Part shown: piece by piece, positions 1 through 6,679 of the stretch
How positions within the stretch are numbered: the first letter of the stretch is position 1
How the letters are laid out: each line of letters begins with the position of its first letter
Assembly: GCA_044425815.1 (NCBI GenBank)
Contig: JAWXVA010000040.1
Span: 1 to 21,539 of the forward strand
Source: CAUPWF01 sp044425815
GTDB taxonomy: Bacteria; Bacillota; Clostridia; Lachnospirales; Lachnospiraceae
Length of the DNA stretch: 21,539 bases
Direction: 5' to 3'
Program-made: the position numbers and the translations under genes
The notes under the pieces: model-generated
Told to the model about the DNA's origin: nothing
The model's database searches: none
Seen by the model: only the letters and a program-made list of their open reading frames with translations

Positions 1-168
1 CATACATTTGCTTCGATTCTAATTAACGAGGGTGAGTCAATGAAGGTGATACAGGAACTACTGGGTCATTCAACAATTACAACTACGATGGACATTTACT
101 CTCACATATCAGATGATAAAAAAGAACAGTCAATATCATTATTAGAAGCAGTTGTGAAAATATCATAG
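1..168 (+). CDS. Tyrosine recombinase (integrase), C-terminal 55 residues, cut by window edge
   Basis: Reading frame 1 is open from the first base to TAG at 166-168. The visible peptide begins HTFAS, the tail of the usual LRHTFAS box. It continues with ELLGHS, which contains the second catalytic histidine region, and then MDIYSHI, which holds the nucleophilic tyrosine. This is the standard C-terminal catalytic signature of phage and ICE tyrosine integrases. The catalytic arginine and the arm-binding and core-binding domains would lie upstream of the window. It probably integrates and excises the element ending at the tRNA-Leu fragment, but the two are 13 kb apart and the pairing is inferred. 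It could instead belong to a nested element. Confidence 0.9.
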   Translation, partial: HTFASILINEGESMKVIQELLGHSTITTTMDIYSHISDDKKEQSISLLEAVVKIS

Positions 169-183
169 AAGGAGAAAAAGAAA

Positions 184-393
184 ATGAAGAAAGAAAAATA
201 TTATGGTGTAGCTGGTACTAATGGGTGTGGTGTATATGATGATTATAGTAAAGCTGAGGATGCCAGATGCTATATTAAGGGATTTAAGGTTAAGAAATTT
301 AATGATTACGATGAAGCCAAGGAGTGGGCGCAAGATGAAGCGGAGTTTGCGTATGTGAATAAAAAGGTGAATTGGTTTCATTATAAAAAATAA
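184..393 (+). CDS. Free-standing viroplasmin-like (Cauli_VI / RNase HI N-terminal type) mini-protein
   Basis: This 69-residue protein follows the integrase by 15 bases and has a clear AAGGAG site at 169-174. Residues 6-50 follow the pattern of the caulimovirus viroplasmin domain: an opening KYYGV strand, a glycine-rich turn, GVYDDYSKAE, a conserved KGF (residues 33-35), then a strand, FNDYDEAKEWAQ and a helix. That domain is normally the N-terminal nucleic-acid-binding module of RNase HI and binds RNA/DNA hybrids or dsRNA. No RNase H catalytic domain follows, so here it stands alone. The fold call rests on pattern recognition. The role, perhaps nucleic-acid binding during transfer or regulation of the integrase unit, is inference. 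Confidence 0.65.
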   Translation: MKKEKYYGVAGTNGCGVYDDYSKAEDARCYIKGFKVKKFNDYDEAKEWAQDEAEFAYVNKKVNWFHYKK

Positions 394-480
394 AATAGCT
401 GTAAACACTTGAGTAATAGGAGAGGTTTGTGAAGAAATTCATTAAAACTATTGTAAAAGTGTGGGTTGAGCGTCAATATG

Positions 481-505
481 TATAGCCGTACGTACGTAGG
501 CTATA
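481..505. repeat. Palindromic repeat upstream of the mob genes (candidate part of oriT)
   Basis: The arms TATAGCC (481-487) and GGCTATA (499-505) are perfect inverted repeats. They enclose a perfect 10-bp palindrome, TACGTACGTA (489-498). It lies about 105 bases upstream of the MobC-like gene and about 30 bases before a GC-rich hairpin. Inverted repeats of this sort next to relaxase genes are commonly binding sites for accessory or relaxase proteins at oriT. The nick site cannot be placed from sequence alone. Confidence 0.5.
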
Positions 506-534
506 CTGGTTAAGGTGTGTAAATTATGGTGGGA

Positions 535-553
535 GCGCCCCCGAAAAGGGCGC
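535..553. repeat. GC-rich hairpin upstream of mobC-like gene (candidate oriT)
   Basis: GCGCCC (535-540) pairs with GGGCGC (548-553) around the loop CCGAAAA. It stands out in very AT-rich DNA. No T-tract follows, so it is not an obvious intrinsic terminator. A related hairpin lies just after the relaxase gene at 1528-1549. The pair suggests a role in transfer, for example oriT termination or protein binding, but this is inferred from position. Confidence 0.5.
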
Positions 554-611
554 GACCTAATCAAGGTTTGATTCAAGGCTATAAAGTTGATAGAAGAAGG
601 AGATACATAGA

Positions 612-905
612 ATGAGAGATAAGAGATTGGAAATACGATTAAACGATGGTGAATATGAAAATATCAAAACAAAGAGTATAGAAATGAATATGACAGTGAG
701 CGAGTATGTTAGGTATGTGGCAACAAGAAGTCAAACATCATACAGTCATTTGACTACGATGAAACCTGTAAAAGATGCGGTGCATAAGATTAGTCAATCA
801 TATGTGGATGTAAAAGAGAGTATACCTGAGGCGTGTCTATGTTATTTAATGCCAATGGAGGAGGGAGTGGAGGAATTATGGCAATCTTTACTACAGCTGG
901 ATTAG
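612..905 (+). CDS. MobC-like ribbon-helix-helix mobilization accessory protein
   Basis: This 97-residue protein has an AGAAGGAG site about ten bases before its ATG. The N-terminus reads as a ribbon-helix-helix unit: a strand RLEIRLND (residues 5-12), a first helix YENIKTKSIEMN, a turn, then TVSEYVRYVAT. This resembles plasmid MobC and relaxosome accessory proteins of the RLxxRLxxxExxxI…MxxSEYIR type. It sits immediately downstream of the palindromes at 481-553, where such a protein would bind, and its 3' end overlaps the relaxase-like gene by 28 bases, suggesting translational coupling. The tail after residue 50 is short and acidic. Identity is by motif and context; it may also autoregulate the mob genes. 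Confidence 0.7.
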   Translation: MRDKRLEIRLNDGEYENIKTKSIEMNMTVSEYVRYVATRSQTSYSHLTTMKPVKDAVHKISQSYVDVKESIPEACLCYLMPMEEGVEELWQSLLQLD

Positions 906-1519
906 GGGATTCGTCTAATTGTTATAAGACAGAATTAGACTTTTATAATTTAATTGATTATTGCTATAGGAGTTGTATTGCTTATGAAAGTTTCTATTTA
1001 TATGATTTATCTATGAAAGCAATTGCAGATCAAATGTTATATCATCAGATGTGTAAGAAAAAGGTTTTAAATACTAGGGCGATTCATTATATTATGAGTT
1101 TTAATAGGAAGGAATTTGGGTATGATTATGAAAAGCAGGAGAAGCAGGTGAAACGCTGTCTATCTATGTTGAATACACAGTTTTTCAGAGAGTATCAGCA
1201 TGTGTTTTTTTTACATAATGATAAAGAGGGGAGATTCGATATTCATATGATTATCAATCCAGTCAGAGTGGTAGATTTAAAGATTTATCATTGTTCACCA
1301 CATGAATTTAAAAATATGTTAGAGCTAATCGGACAATATTTATATGGGTATTTCGGGATTGCGTTGTATGGAACGAATCATGTTAAGGTGTTAGATGATG
1401 GGCGTAAGATATTGTGTCAGGGTATGTCAGATGAACAATGGTATCATAAGAATATGGATAAAATAGATGCACGCATAAAGCGGATGGAAGATGTTTGCTA
1501 TCCAAAGGGAAATGGTTAA
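878..1519 (+). CDS. Compact relaxase-like mobilization protein
   Basis: The chosen start is the ATG at 878, giving 213 residues, because GGAGG at 869-873 precedes it; an in-frame ATG at 833 lacks such a site. Relaxase-like signatures are RAIHYIMSFNRKE (residues 67-79), matching the HYxxSF strand of Mob relaxases, and HNDKEGRFDIHMIIN (113-127), a variant of the metal-binding HxDxxHxHxxxN motif with H113, H123 and N127. The usual middle histidine is aspartate at D121. Tyrosines at 36, 40 and 42 are candidate nucleophiles. At 213 residues it is much shorter than typical MobA/MobL relaxases (about 400 or more) and has no primase or helicase domain. It would nick the element's oriT if active. An alternative reading is a truncated or degenerate relaxase. 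Confidence 0.65.
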   Translation: MAIFTTAGLGDSSNCYKTELDFYNLIDYCYRSCIAYESFYLYDLSMKAIADQMLYHQMCKKKVLNTRAIHYIMSFNRKEFGYDYEKQEKQVKRCLSMLNTQFFREYQHVFFLHNDKEGRFDIHMIINPVRVVDLKIYHCSPHEFKNMLELIGQYLYGYFGIALYGTNHVKVLDDGRKILCQGMSDEQWYHKNMDKIDARIKRMEDVCYPKGNG

Positions 1520-1527
1520 ATCTTCAG

Positions 1528-1549
1528 GTCGCCCCCCTAAAGGGGCGAC
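1528..1549. repeat. Perfect GC-rich inverted repeat after the relaxase gene
   Basis: GTCGCCCC (1528-1535) pairs perfectly with GGGGCGAC (1542-1549) over a six-base loop, CCCTAA. There is no U-tract after it. It resembles the hairpin at 535-553: the edge AGGTCGC here is the reverse complement of GCGACCT following the first hairpin. Together the two bracket the mobC-relaxase pair. It could be a weak terminator, or a recognition site for transfer proteins. Confidence 0.5.
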
Positions 1550-1588
1550 AACTAGCAAGGACAAGACGGAGTATCTAAAATAGAATTA

Positions 1589-1789
1589 TTATCGAAATCT
1601 TGTAACGGTGCAGCAATTTTTATGAATGTATTCGTTTACAGAAGAGCGAGGAATCTTCCACACTCGTCCGATTCTAAACGATGGTATTTGCTTGGTGTTC
1701 AACAGTTGGTATGCAGTGTTACGACCGATCATTAGTGATTCACAGAGCTCATCTATAGTTATTAAATTCATATCTTCATTATATGTCAT
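1589..1789 (-). CDS. Excisionase-family helix-turn-helix protein (HTH_17 / MerR-like fold)
   Basis: The start chosen is the ATG at 1789, giving 66 residues, because AAGGAG lies upstream on the minus strand; the open frame runs further but has no ribosome site. The sequence LITIDELCESLMIGRNTAYQLLNTKQIPSFRIGRVWKIPRSSVNEYI contains a winged-helix excisionase pattern: a first helix, the recognition helix GRNTAYQLL, then the wing FRIGRVWKIPRSSVNEYI. Such proteins are recombination directionality factors or small regulators in Firmicute ICEs. It would bend DNA near the attachment sites to favour excision, or repress local promoters. It is transcribed against its neighbours. It could be a plain regulator rather than a true Xis. 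Confidence 0.8.
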   Translation of the reverse strand: MTYNEDMNLITIDELCESLMIGRNTAYQLLNTKQIPSFRIGRVWKIPRSSVNEYIHKNCCTVTRFR

Positions 1790-1904
1790 TACGCTTCTCC
1801 TTTTTTGATTTATTACCAATATGTTAAGAGTTGAAATAATACAAATAAATAAAATAACAAGAATATTTGATTGATAAAAATACGGTGAGAAGCTCAAGTT
1901 CAAT

Positions 1905-1933
1905 TTGATGAGGCTATATGATTGTAGTATACT
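1905..1933 (+). promoter_or_regulatory. Sigma-A-type promoter before a decayed small gene
   Basis: TTGATG (1905-1910) and TATACT (1928-1933) are 17 bases apart, close to consensus. The promoter faces the small damaged frame at 1951 and may also serve the gene at 2162. Confidence 0.5.
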
Positions 1934-1950
1934 AAATACAATAGCATTTA

Positions 1951-2124
1951 ATGGAGAAGGTGGTATGTCTTTTGCTAAAAGTCAATGCTGACCATCATAT
2001 TGAGGTGGAACTTAATATGGATGAGTTGAATTTTATTTTTCGAGAGTAAGGGAAGTTTTATGAGGCTCGGAAGTATATATCATAGAATAGAGGGTTAAAG
2101 GTAACAGAGTTATATATTTCCTAA
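1951..2124 (+). pseudogene. Decayed small gene with in-frame stops
   Basis: One frame from the ATG at 1951 gives 32 residues to a TAA at 2047. It then continues in a protein-like way (GKFYEARKYIS) to a TAG at 2083, and again to a TAA at 2122. A purine-rich ribosome site lies inside the first codons and would suit a different ATG at 1964, whose frame ends after eight codons. The stretch NADHHIEVELNMDELNFIFRE looks like real protein. I read this as a small gene damaged by two nonsense changes and possibly a frameshift. The family is not recognised. The 32-residue first segment could alternatively be a functional micro-protein. Confidence 0.35.
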
Positions 2125-2161
2125 TTTAAGGACAAGATGGGGATAAAGGAGAAACTAATTT

Positions 2162-3340
2162 ATGAACGTTGATTTCAAGCAATTTAAAGAGCATTGTGTT
2201 GATTATTATATATTTGATGCGTATCAATATGCAGAGGGTATGATGGAAAATATGCGTACAGCAGCTTATTGTAAAGAGATGATAGATAAACTTATAGGTT
2301 ATCGAGATAATGGTTACGCAATATTGAATGATAACATAGCTAATTCGGTGGCGCAACAAATGGAAGAAAAAGGTTCTGCATCGGTGGGTCTTACAGTAGA
2401 GGATTTAGTGGAATGTGATAATTTCGAAATATTGGGCATATCAGTTTCGTGCGGTTGGTTACTTGGAAAATATATCAAAGATTTTTTTCAATATATAAAA
2501 AATTCTTATGATTCGGTTGCTCAAGTAATAAATTTTGCATTGATAGCAGGTGATAATTATTCAAATAAACCACGCGAGAATACTTGGGATAACGAAAAGG
2601 TTCAATTCTCTAGTGTTTTAAGAAAATTTTGTGAAAAATATCAATCGGATTTTCCGTTGACTTATGCTCTACTAGAACGGATATCTATCGGTGATGAATA
2701 CAAATATATTTGTGATTATAATAATAGAACAAAGCATATTAAATCTATAGATACAAAGATATCTAATCAAATTATGGGGAGTAAGTCCATATATAAGGTA
2801 TTAGGTTTCGAAAAAAACAATATCCACTCGGACGAGGATATTCATGATTTAATACAAAGAATGTATGACTTTACTGATGATTGTATTGAGCAGACGATTA
2901 ATACGATAACAATTGAATCGAAACAAAGAAAATTCACATCTAATCGTATACATGATTTGAAATACTATTTCCAATTACATCATAGTAATCCCGCATCTTC
3001 ATTTACGATAGTATTTCTTAAAACGAAAAATTCTATTCGAGTTTTCCCCAATGAAATAAAAGTGCTCGCAGTTAGAAAAGGAAAGGATACTATTGTAGCT
3101 AGTAATATTTCAGCAGAAGTGATTTTAGTTTGTACGGATGATGGTAGAGTACCGTCAAATTGCGTTGGAAGTTTCATTTTAAAAAAGCAGCACAAAGATG
3201 ATGGTTTGTACCATTACAATACTTATGAAAAAGATTTATCTGGATCAGATAATAAGGCTAAATATTATAACGAATTTAAAAAAGATTTTTATCAGATTTC
3301 AACAGGAGCACTTTCTGGTTCAGGAGATTTCGTGAGTTAA
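2162..3340 (+). CDS. Unknown 392-residue cargo protein, weak HEPN-like hint
   Basis: The start at 2162 is supported by AAAGGAG nine bases upstream. No signal peptide is seen and the protein appears soluble. Helical N-terminal and central regions contain ICDYNNRTKHIKSIDTKI (residues 183-200), reminiscent of the Asn/Arg/Lys-His region of Cthe_2314-like HEPN proteins, although the RxxH spacing (R189, H192) is not the canonical RNase motif. The last 120 residues look beta-rich, with hydrophobic strands such as SFTIVFL, IKVLAVR and SAEVILVC. The gene is AT-rich and stands as a single cargo gene between the mob region and an Mrr-type nuclease gene, a place where defence genes often sit. The function is unknown. 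An RNA-targeting or abortive-infection role is only a suggestion. Confidence 0.8.
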   Translation: MNVDFKQFKEHCVDYYIFDAYQYAEGMMENMRTAAYCKEMIDKLIGYRDNGYAILNDNIANSVAQQMEEKGSASVGLTVEDLVECDNFEILGISVSCGWLLGKYIKDFFQYIKNSYDSVAQVINFALIAGDNYSNKPRENTWDNEKVQFSSVLRKFCEKYQSDFPLTYALLERISIGDEYKYICDYNNRTKHIKSIDTKISNQIMGSKSIYKVLGFEKNNIHSDEDIHDLIQRMYDFTDDCIEQTINTITIESKQRKFTSNRIHDLKYYFQLHHSNPASSFTIVFLKTKNSIRVFPNEIKVLAVRKGKDTIVASNISAEVILVCTDDGRVPSNCVGSFILKKQHKDDGLYHYNTYEKDLSGSDNKAKYYNEFKKDFYQISTGALSGSGDFVS

Positions 3341-3580
3341 TCTGAACCAGATGAAATAATGGAACAAAAAAATTTGAAGAATTATCTAAGATATCAGAAA
3401 CCAATTTGCTATCTGTTTTGGTGGAAGAAGCATCAAATGAATCGGCTGAGTAAATTAAAATATGAAGCTAAGTGTTGTTTTAGGACAGTTATTATAAATA
3501 TTGTAAACTACTATTTTTAATGATAAAATTGGTTTGAGGATTATTGTAAGACATAGATACAAAAAGAGAGGGATATCAAT
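3341..3580 (+). other. Intergenic stretch with possible gene remnant
   Basis: These 240 bases hold no convincing gene. A frame ending at a TAA at 3451 reads KFEELSKISETNLLSVLVEEASNESAE and looks like the tail of a protein, but it has no start. An overlapping 53-codon frame from the ATG at 3359 to 3520 looks less protein-like. No clear promoter or terminator was found. Confidence 0.3.
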
Positions 3581-5059
3581 ATGATGACGGAAAAAAATTT
3601 TGAAAATTTATTGGAAACAATACAAAATAGTCATACTACAGTAGACGATATGAATAAGGAGTTTGCATCAGCTGAACTTAATGAAAAATCAACGGGACTT
3701 ATTCCAGTGCTTGTATTTAATGAAGATAAAAACAAGTATGAGGATGCTACATTTCAGTTTATAGGGGAATGGCGCGTGTGTCGTACCTATGATAAAGATG
3801 GAAGAATTGAAACAGAAAGTAAAAGTCGTTCATATTTTGGAAGAAAATATCAAGTATGGGATATCGATGATAGTGTATGTATGATTTTCGATAGTGATGT
3901 TAAATTTAAAACTAGATTGGAAAATTATAGGAAAATTATAGAATATTCTAATGAGTTTTATAAAAAAGAGATTCAAGAAAGAAAAAAAATATATAAAGAA
4001 ATTATTCACCATTGTGAAGCTATTTTATCAAATGAGGAAGTATACTTGATTATTTGTAATTATATAGAAAAATTTCCGATAGAAATGTTTGTTTCACCAC
4101 CAGTTCTTGCTGAATTTGACAGAATCCTAGAAATAGATTATCACTATGATGAGGAGTTTCTTTTGTCGGATGGATTAAGTAGAACTATTGTATCAAAAGT
4201 TAAAGAAGTAAAAACAACTCAAAGAATAAGCGAAATGATTTCCTCTGAATCTATATCATATCAAATTATATCAAATAATAATGATACTTTGAAAAGATAT
4301 ATTCGAGAAGAATTAGAGTATTTGAAAAAATATGTGGAAGAAAAACTTGATTTGCCACAAAATGATTTATTTATACTTGTTTATACTTTAGTACATACTT
4401 GTGCACAGATTAAATTAGCAAATGAATTTGACAGAACAAATAATGAATATTTTACTACAGATAGTTTTTCTTCAATAGATAGAGCTGTAGTTGATTACTT
4501 GAACTGTGACACTATAGATGCTAATAATGTTTATAATGATTTTAAATTTGTATGTTATCTTATAAGAAATACTAGCGTGTTTAGAGAACGAAATTATATT
4601 GAATGTTTTAATTGCTTTAAAAATATGAAAAATGAAATAGCGGAAAAAATGAAACAAGATAAATTTATTGAAAATTTGACTAACTCAAAAGCTAAAGAAA
4701 ATGTAGAAGTGATTGATATCAATGATATTGATTTGATGACTGGAAAAGAGTTTGAGTATTTTATCGCAAAACTTTTTAAACAATTAGGATATGATACATT
4801 AATTACGAAACAATCTGGAGATCAAGGAATAGATGTGATTGCAGAAAAGGATAAACGAAAAATAGGTATTCAAGTTAAATGCTACAGTGGACATGTTGGG
4901 AATTCGGCTATTCAAGAAGTCATAGCTGGTAAAACTTTTTATAAATTGGATAAGGCAATGGTTATAACCAATTCTTATTTTACGAACGCAGCAAAAGAAT
5001 TGGCATATAGTGCGGATGTAATTTTATGGGATAGAGATATACTAAAAGATAAACTTTAA
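3581..5059 (+). CDS. Restriction-endonuclease-like protein with C-terminal Mrr catalytic domain
   Basis: This 492-residue protein ends in an Mrr_cat-type PD-(D/E)xK nuclease domain (about 386-492). Visible features are MTGKEFEYFIAKLF with E390 in the first helix, SGDQGIDVIAE with D418, and the strand IGIQVKCY with Q431 and K433, giving a D-QxK active site typical of Mrr-like enzymes. The downstream segment KAMVITNSYFT…A matches the family's final strand and helix. The first 385 residues are long, helical and charged, with no recognised domain; they presumably sense DNA or a partner. Mrr enzymes cleave modified or foreign DNA, so a restriction role is likely. No methyltransferase or McrB-like ATPase is adjacent, so it probably acts alone. 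Start: ATG at 3581 after AGAGAGGG; the next codon is also ATG. Confidence 0.85.
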   Translation: MMTEKNFENLLETIQNSHTTVDDMNKEFASAELNEKSTGLIPVLVFNEDKNKYEDATFQFIGEWRVCRTYDKDGRIETESKSRSYFGRKYQVWDIDDSVCMIFDSDVKFKTRLENYRKIIEYSNEFYKKEIQERKKIYKEIIHHCEAILSNEEVYLIICNYIEKFPIEMFVSPPVLAEFDRILEIDYHYDEEFLLSDGLSRTIVSKVKEVKTTQRISEMISSESISYQIISNNNDTLKRYIREELEYLKKYVEEKLDLPQNDLFILVYTLVHTCAQIKLANEFDRTNNEYFTTDSFSSIDRAVVDYLNCDTIDANNVYNDFKFVCYLIRNTSVFRERNYIECFNCFKNMKNEIAEKMKQDKFIENLTNSKAKENVEVIDINDIDLMTGKEFEYFIAKLFKQLGYDTLITKQSGDQGIDVIAEKDKRKIGIQVKCYSGHVGNSAIQEVIAGKTFYKLDKAMVITNSYFTNAAKELAYSADVILWDRDILKDKL

Positions 5060-5318
5060 TGATACAAGATTGATATGAGCAGATTAAAAGCAATATCCGG
5101 GCATGTTGAACCTATGTATAGAAAAGAAGATGTTGTAATCAATTCATTAATAAGAAATTTAGGAATCCAGATACTTTTGAACAACAGTTCTTGATATAGA
5201 AATATGAAGAATAATAGGGAATAGGAGTATTCGTGAATTTAAAGAACTACATTTGTATATCATATTCTTGTATAGCCTGGATGCAGTCCAGCAACATAGA
5301 ATCATAGAAAATGTAAAA
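5060..5318 (+). other. Gene-poor stretch with possible short remnants
   Basis: No convincing gene is present. A 39-codon frame (5075-5194, MSRLKAISGHVEPMYRKEDV…) has a helical look but no ribosome site. A partly overlapping frame (KKFRNPDTFEQQFLI, stop near 5204) also looks protein-like, as if a gene had been frameshifted. A 24-codon frame starts at a GTG (5233) after AGGAG. None can be assigned. Confidence 0.3.
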
Positions 5319-5346
5319 TTACATACCTACAATTACATACTATACT
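5319..5346 (+). promoter_or_regulatory. Promoter of the recombination operon
   Basis: TTACAT (5319-5324) and TATACT (5341-5346) are 16 bases apart. Transcription would start near 5353, only a few bases before the hairpin at 5358-5383 and about 60 bases before the DUF932 gene. Confidence 0.5.
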
Positions 5347-5357
5347 AATGAAACTGA

Positions 5358-5390
5358 AGCCAGAGCATCTAATAGCTCTGGCTCTTTTAT
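5358..5390 (+). terminator. Intrinsic terminator or attenuator in the operon leader
   Basis: AGCCAGAGC (5358-5366) pairs perfectly with GCTCTGGCT (5375-5383) over an eight-base loop, followed by CTTTTATT. It has the form of a rho-independent terminator but lies between the promoter at 5319-5346 and the first gene at 5416. It would either end upstream transcription or attenuate the operon's own transcript. Confidence 0.7.
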
Positions 5391-5415
5391 TATCAAAATT
5401 TAAGGAGGAAGAAGT

Positions 5416-6348
5416 ATGGCAGCAAATGTAGAAAGTATGTTTTACGTAAGGGAGACACCTTGGCATGGGCTAGGTGTAAGAGTAGTGGAGGCTTTATCGT
5501 CTAGTGAAGCACTAGAGAAAGCAGGATTAGATTGGCAGGTGTTACAAGAGCCGATTTACACAGAGTTGGAAGAAGAGATTGCAAGTTACAAGGCAAATGT
5601 AAGAGATAAGGACAGAAAAGTATTAGGAGTAGTAACAGATCGTTATAAGGTCATACAAAATGCAGAAGCATTCTCATTTACTGATGGATTATTAGGAGAA
5701 GGTGTGCGTTATGAAACAGCAGGATCATTACAAGGCGGTCGTAAGGTGTGGATATTAGCACGTATGCCACAAGAATACATTATTTCGGGGGAACGTATTA
5801 GCCCTTATCTATTGTTCTCTAACACTCATGATGGAACAGGTGCAATTAAGGTGGCGCTTACACCGATACGAGTAGTTTGTAATAACACATTGAATCTAGC
5901 ATTAGCAAATGCACAACGTACATGGTCTATGAATCACACTGGTGACATTAATGAGAAATTAGAAGAAGTAAAAGATACGTTACTACGTGCTGAAAAATAT
6001 ATGGATGCACTAGGTAAGGAATTTGAACAGTTGAGAGCAAAAGAAATTACGGATGAGGCAGTATTAGAGTATATCCAGTTACTTCTACCATTAGAGGAAG
6101 ACGCAACACCTACACAAGTTAAGAATATTAAACGACTACGTGAGGATATGAGAAAACGATATTTTGAGGCACCTGATTTACAAGACGTAGGAAAGAATGC
6201 CTACAGATTTATCAATGCAGTATCAGATTTTGCTACACATGCAAATCCATTACGTCGTACTGCTAATTACAAAGAAAACCTATTTACACGAACAGTAGAA
6301 GGCAATCCGTTGATTGATAAGGCATATGAGTTGATGCAAGCAGCGTAG
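5416..6348 (+). CDS. DUF932 (phage/plasmid-like, TIGR03299 type) protein
   Basis: This 310-residue protein opens the recombination operon and has AAGGAGGA seven bases before its ATG. Family hallmarks are the N-terminal TPWHGLGV (residues 14-21), a central DRYKVIQNAEAFSF segment, and LTPIRVVCNNTLNLAL followed by H-rich and helical C-terminal parts. Family members of about 300-350 residues occur on phages, plasmids and ICEs beside ssDNA-annealing recombinases. Their biochemical role is unknown; being first in an operon with YqaJ and RecT suggests a part in recombination or replication of incoming DNA. The protein is complete and in frame, with ten bases to the next gene. No transmembrane segment is seen. 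Confidence 0.9.
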   Translation: MAANVESMFYVRETPWHGLGVRVVEALSSSEALEKAGLDWQVLQEPIYTELEEEIASYKANVRDKDRKVLGVVTDRYKVIQNAEAFSFTDGLLGEGVRYETAGSLQGGRKVWILARMPQEYIISGERISPYLLFSNTHDGTGAIKVALTPIRVVCNNTLNLALANAQRTWSMNHTGDINEKLEEVKDTLLRAEKYMDALGKEFEQLRAKEITDEAVLEYIQLLLPLEEDATPTQVKNIKRLREDMRKRYFEAPDLQDVGKNAYRFINAVSDFATHANPLRRTANYKENLFTRTVEGNPLIDKAYELMQAA

Positions 6349-6358
6349 GAGGGAAAAG

Positions 6359-6679
6359 ATGGCGATAGAGAATTTAAGAGTACTGTTTGGGTGTAAAATC
6401 TATGGCGAGTATGCAGAAATCAAGTCTAGAGTATTAGGAATGACAAAAGAAGAAATTTATAAAAATTCATATTACATAGATAGCATGATCTCTCTTTATG
6501 AAATGCTGTTAGATATGAGTCAACAAATGGAAGAAGGGCAATTAATTAGTTTGCTAATTCGTCCACATTTGTTGACTTTTCTTTATGATAGATGGTTGAA
6601 AGTAGAAGATTCAACTTGGGAAGAAATGAAGATTTGTACACAAGAGAGTATTGCCTTATTGGAGAGGAAGGTAGCATGA
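6359..6679 (+). CDS. DUF3848-like small protein
   Basis: This 106-residue protein is preceded by GTAGGAGGG. The central MTKEEIYKNSYYIDSMISLYEMLLDMSQQM and the following LLIRPHLLTFLYDRWL strongly resemble DUF3848 proteins of Lachnospiraceae and Ruminococcaceae mobile elements, which are helical and uncharacterised. No catalytic motif is seen. Its stop overlaps the next start as ATGA, so translation of the RadC-like gene is probably coupled to it. It always being placed between DUF932-type and RadC-type genes would argue for an accessory role in the recombination module, but that is inference from this single locus. Confidence 0.7.
   Translation: MAIENLRVLFGCKIYGEYAEIKSRVLGMTKEEIYKNSYYIDSMISLYEMLLDMSQQMEEGQLISLLIRPHLLTFLYDRWLKVEDSTWEEMKICTQESIALLERKVA

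Noticed and set aside
429..485. 18-codon GTG frame with AGGAG upstream, ending inside the palindrome
   Set aside because: Too short and no recognisable motif; the stop lies in the probable oriT palindrome, so it is more likely chance.
833..877. Upstream ATG for the relaxase-like gene
   Set aside because: It has no ribosome site, gives a glycine-rich N-terminus that looks like translated ribosome-binding sequence, and the ATG at 878 has GGAGG properly placed.
1790..1903. N-terminal extension of the excisionase-like frame
   Set aside because: It is a hydrophobic stretch with no ribosome site, and the ATG at 1789 has AAGGAG just upstream.
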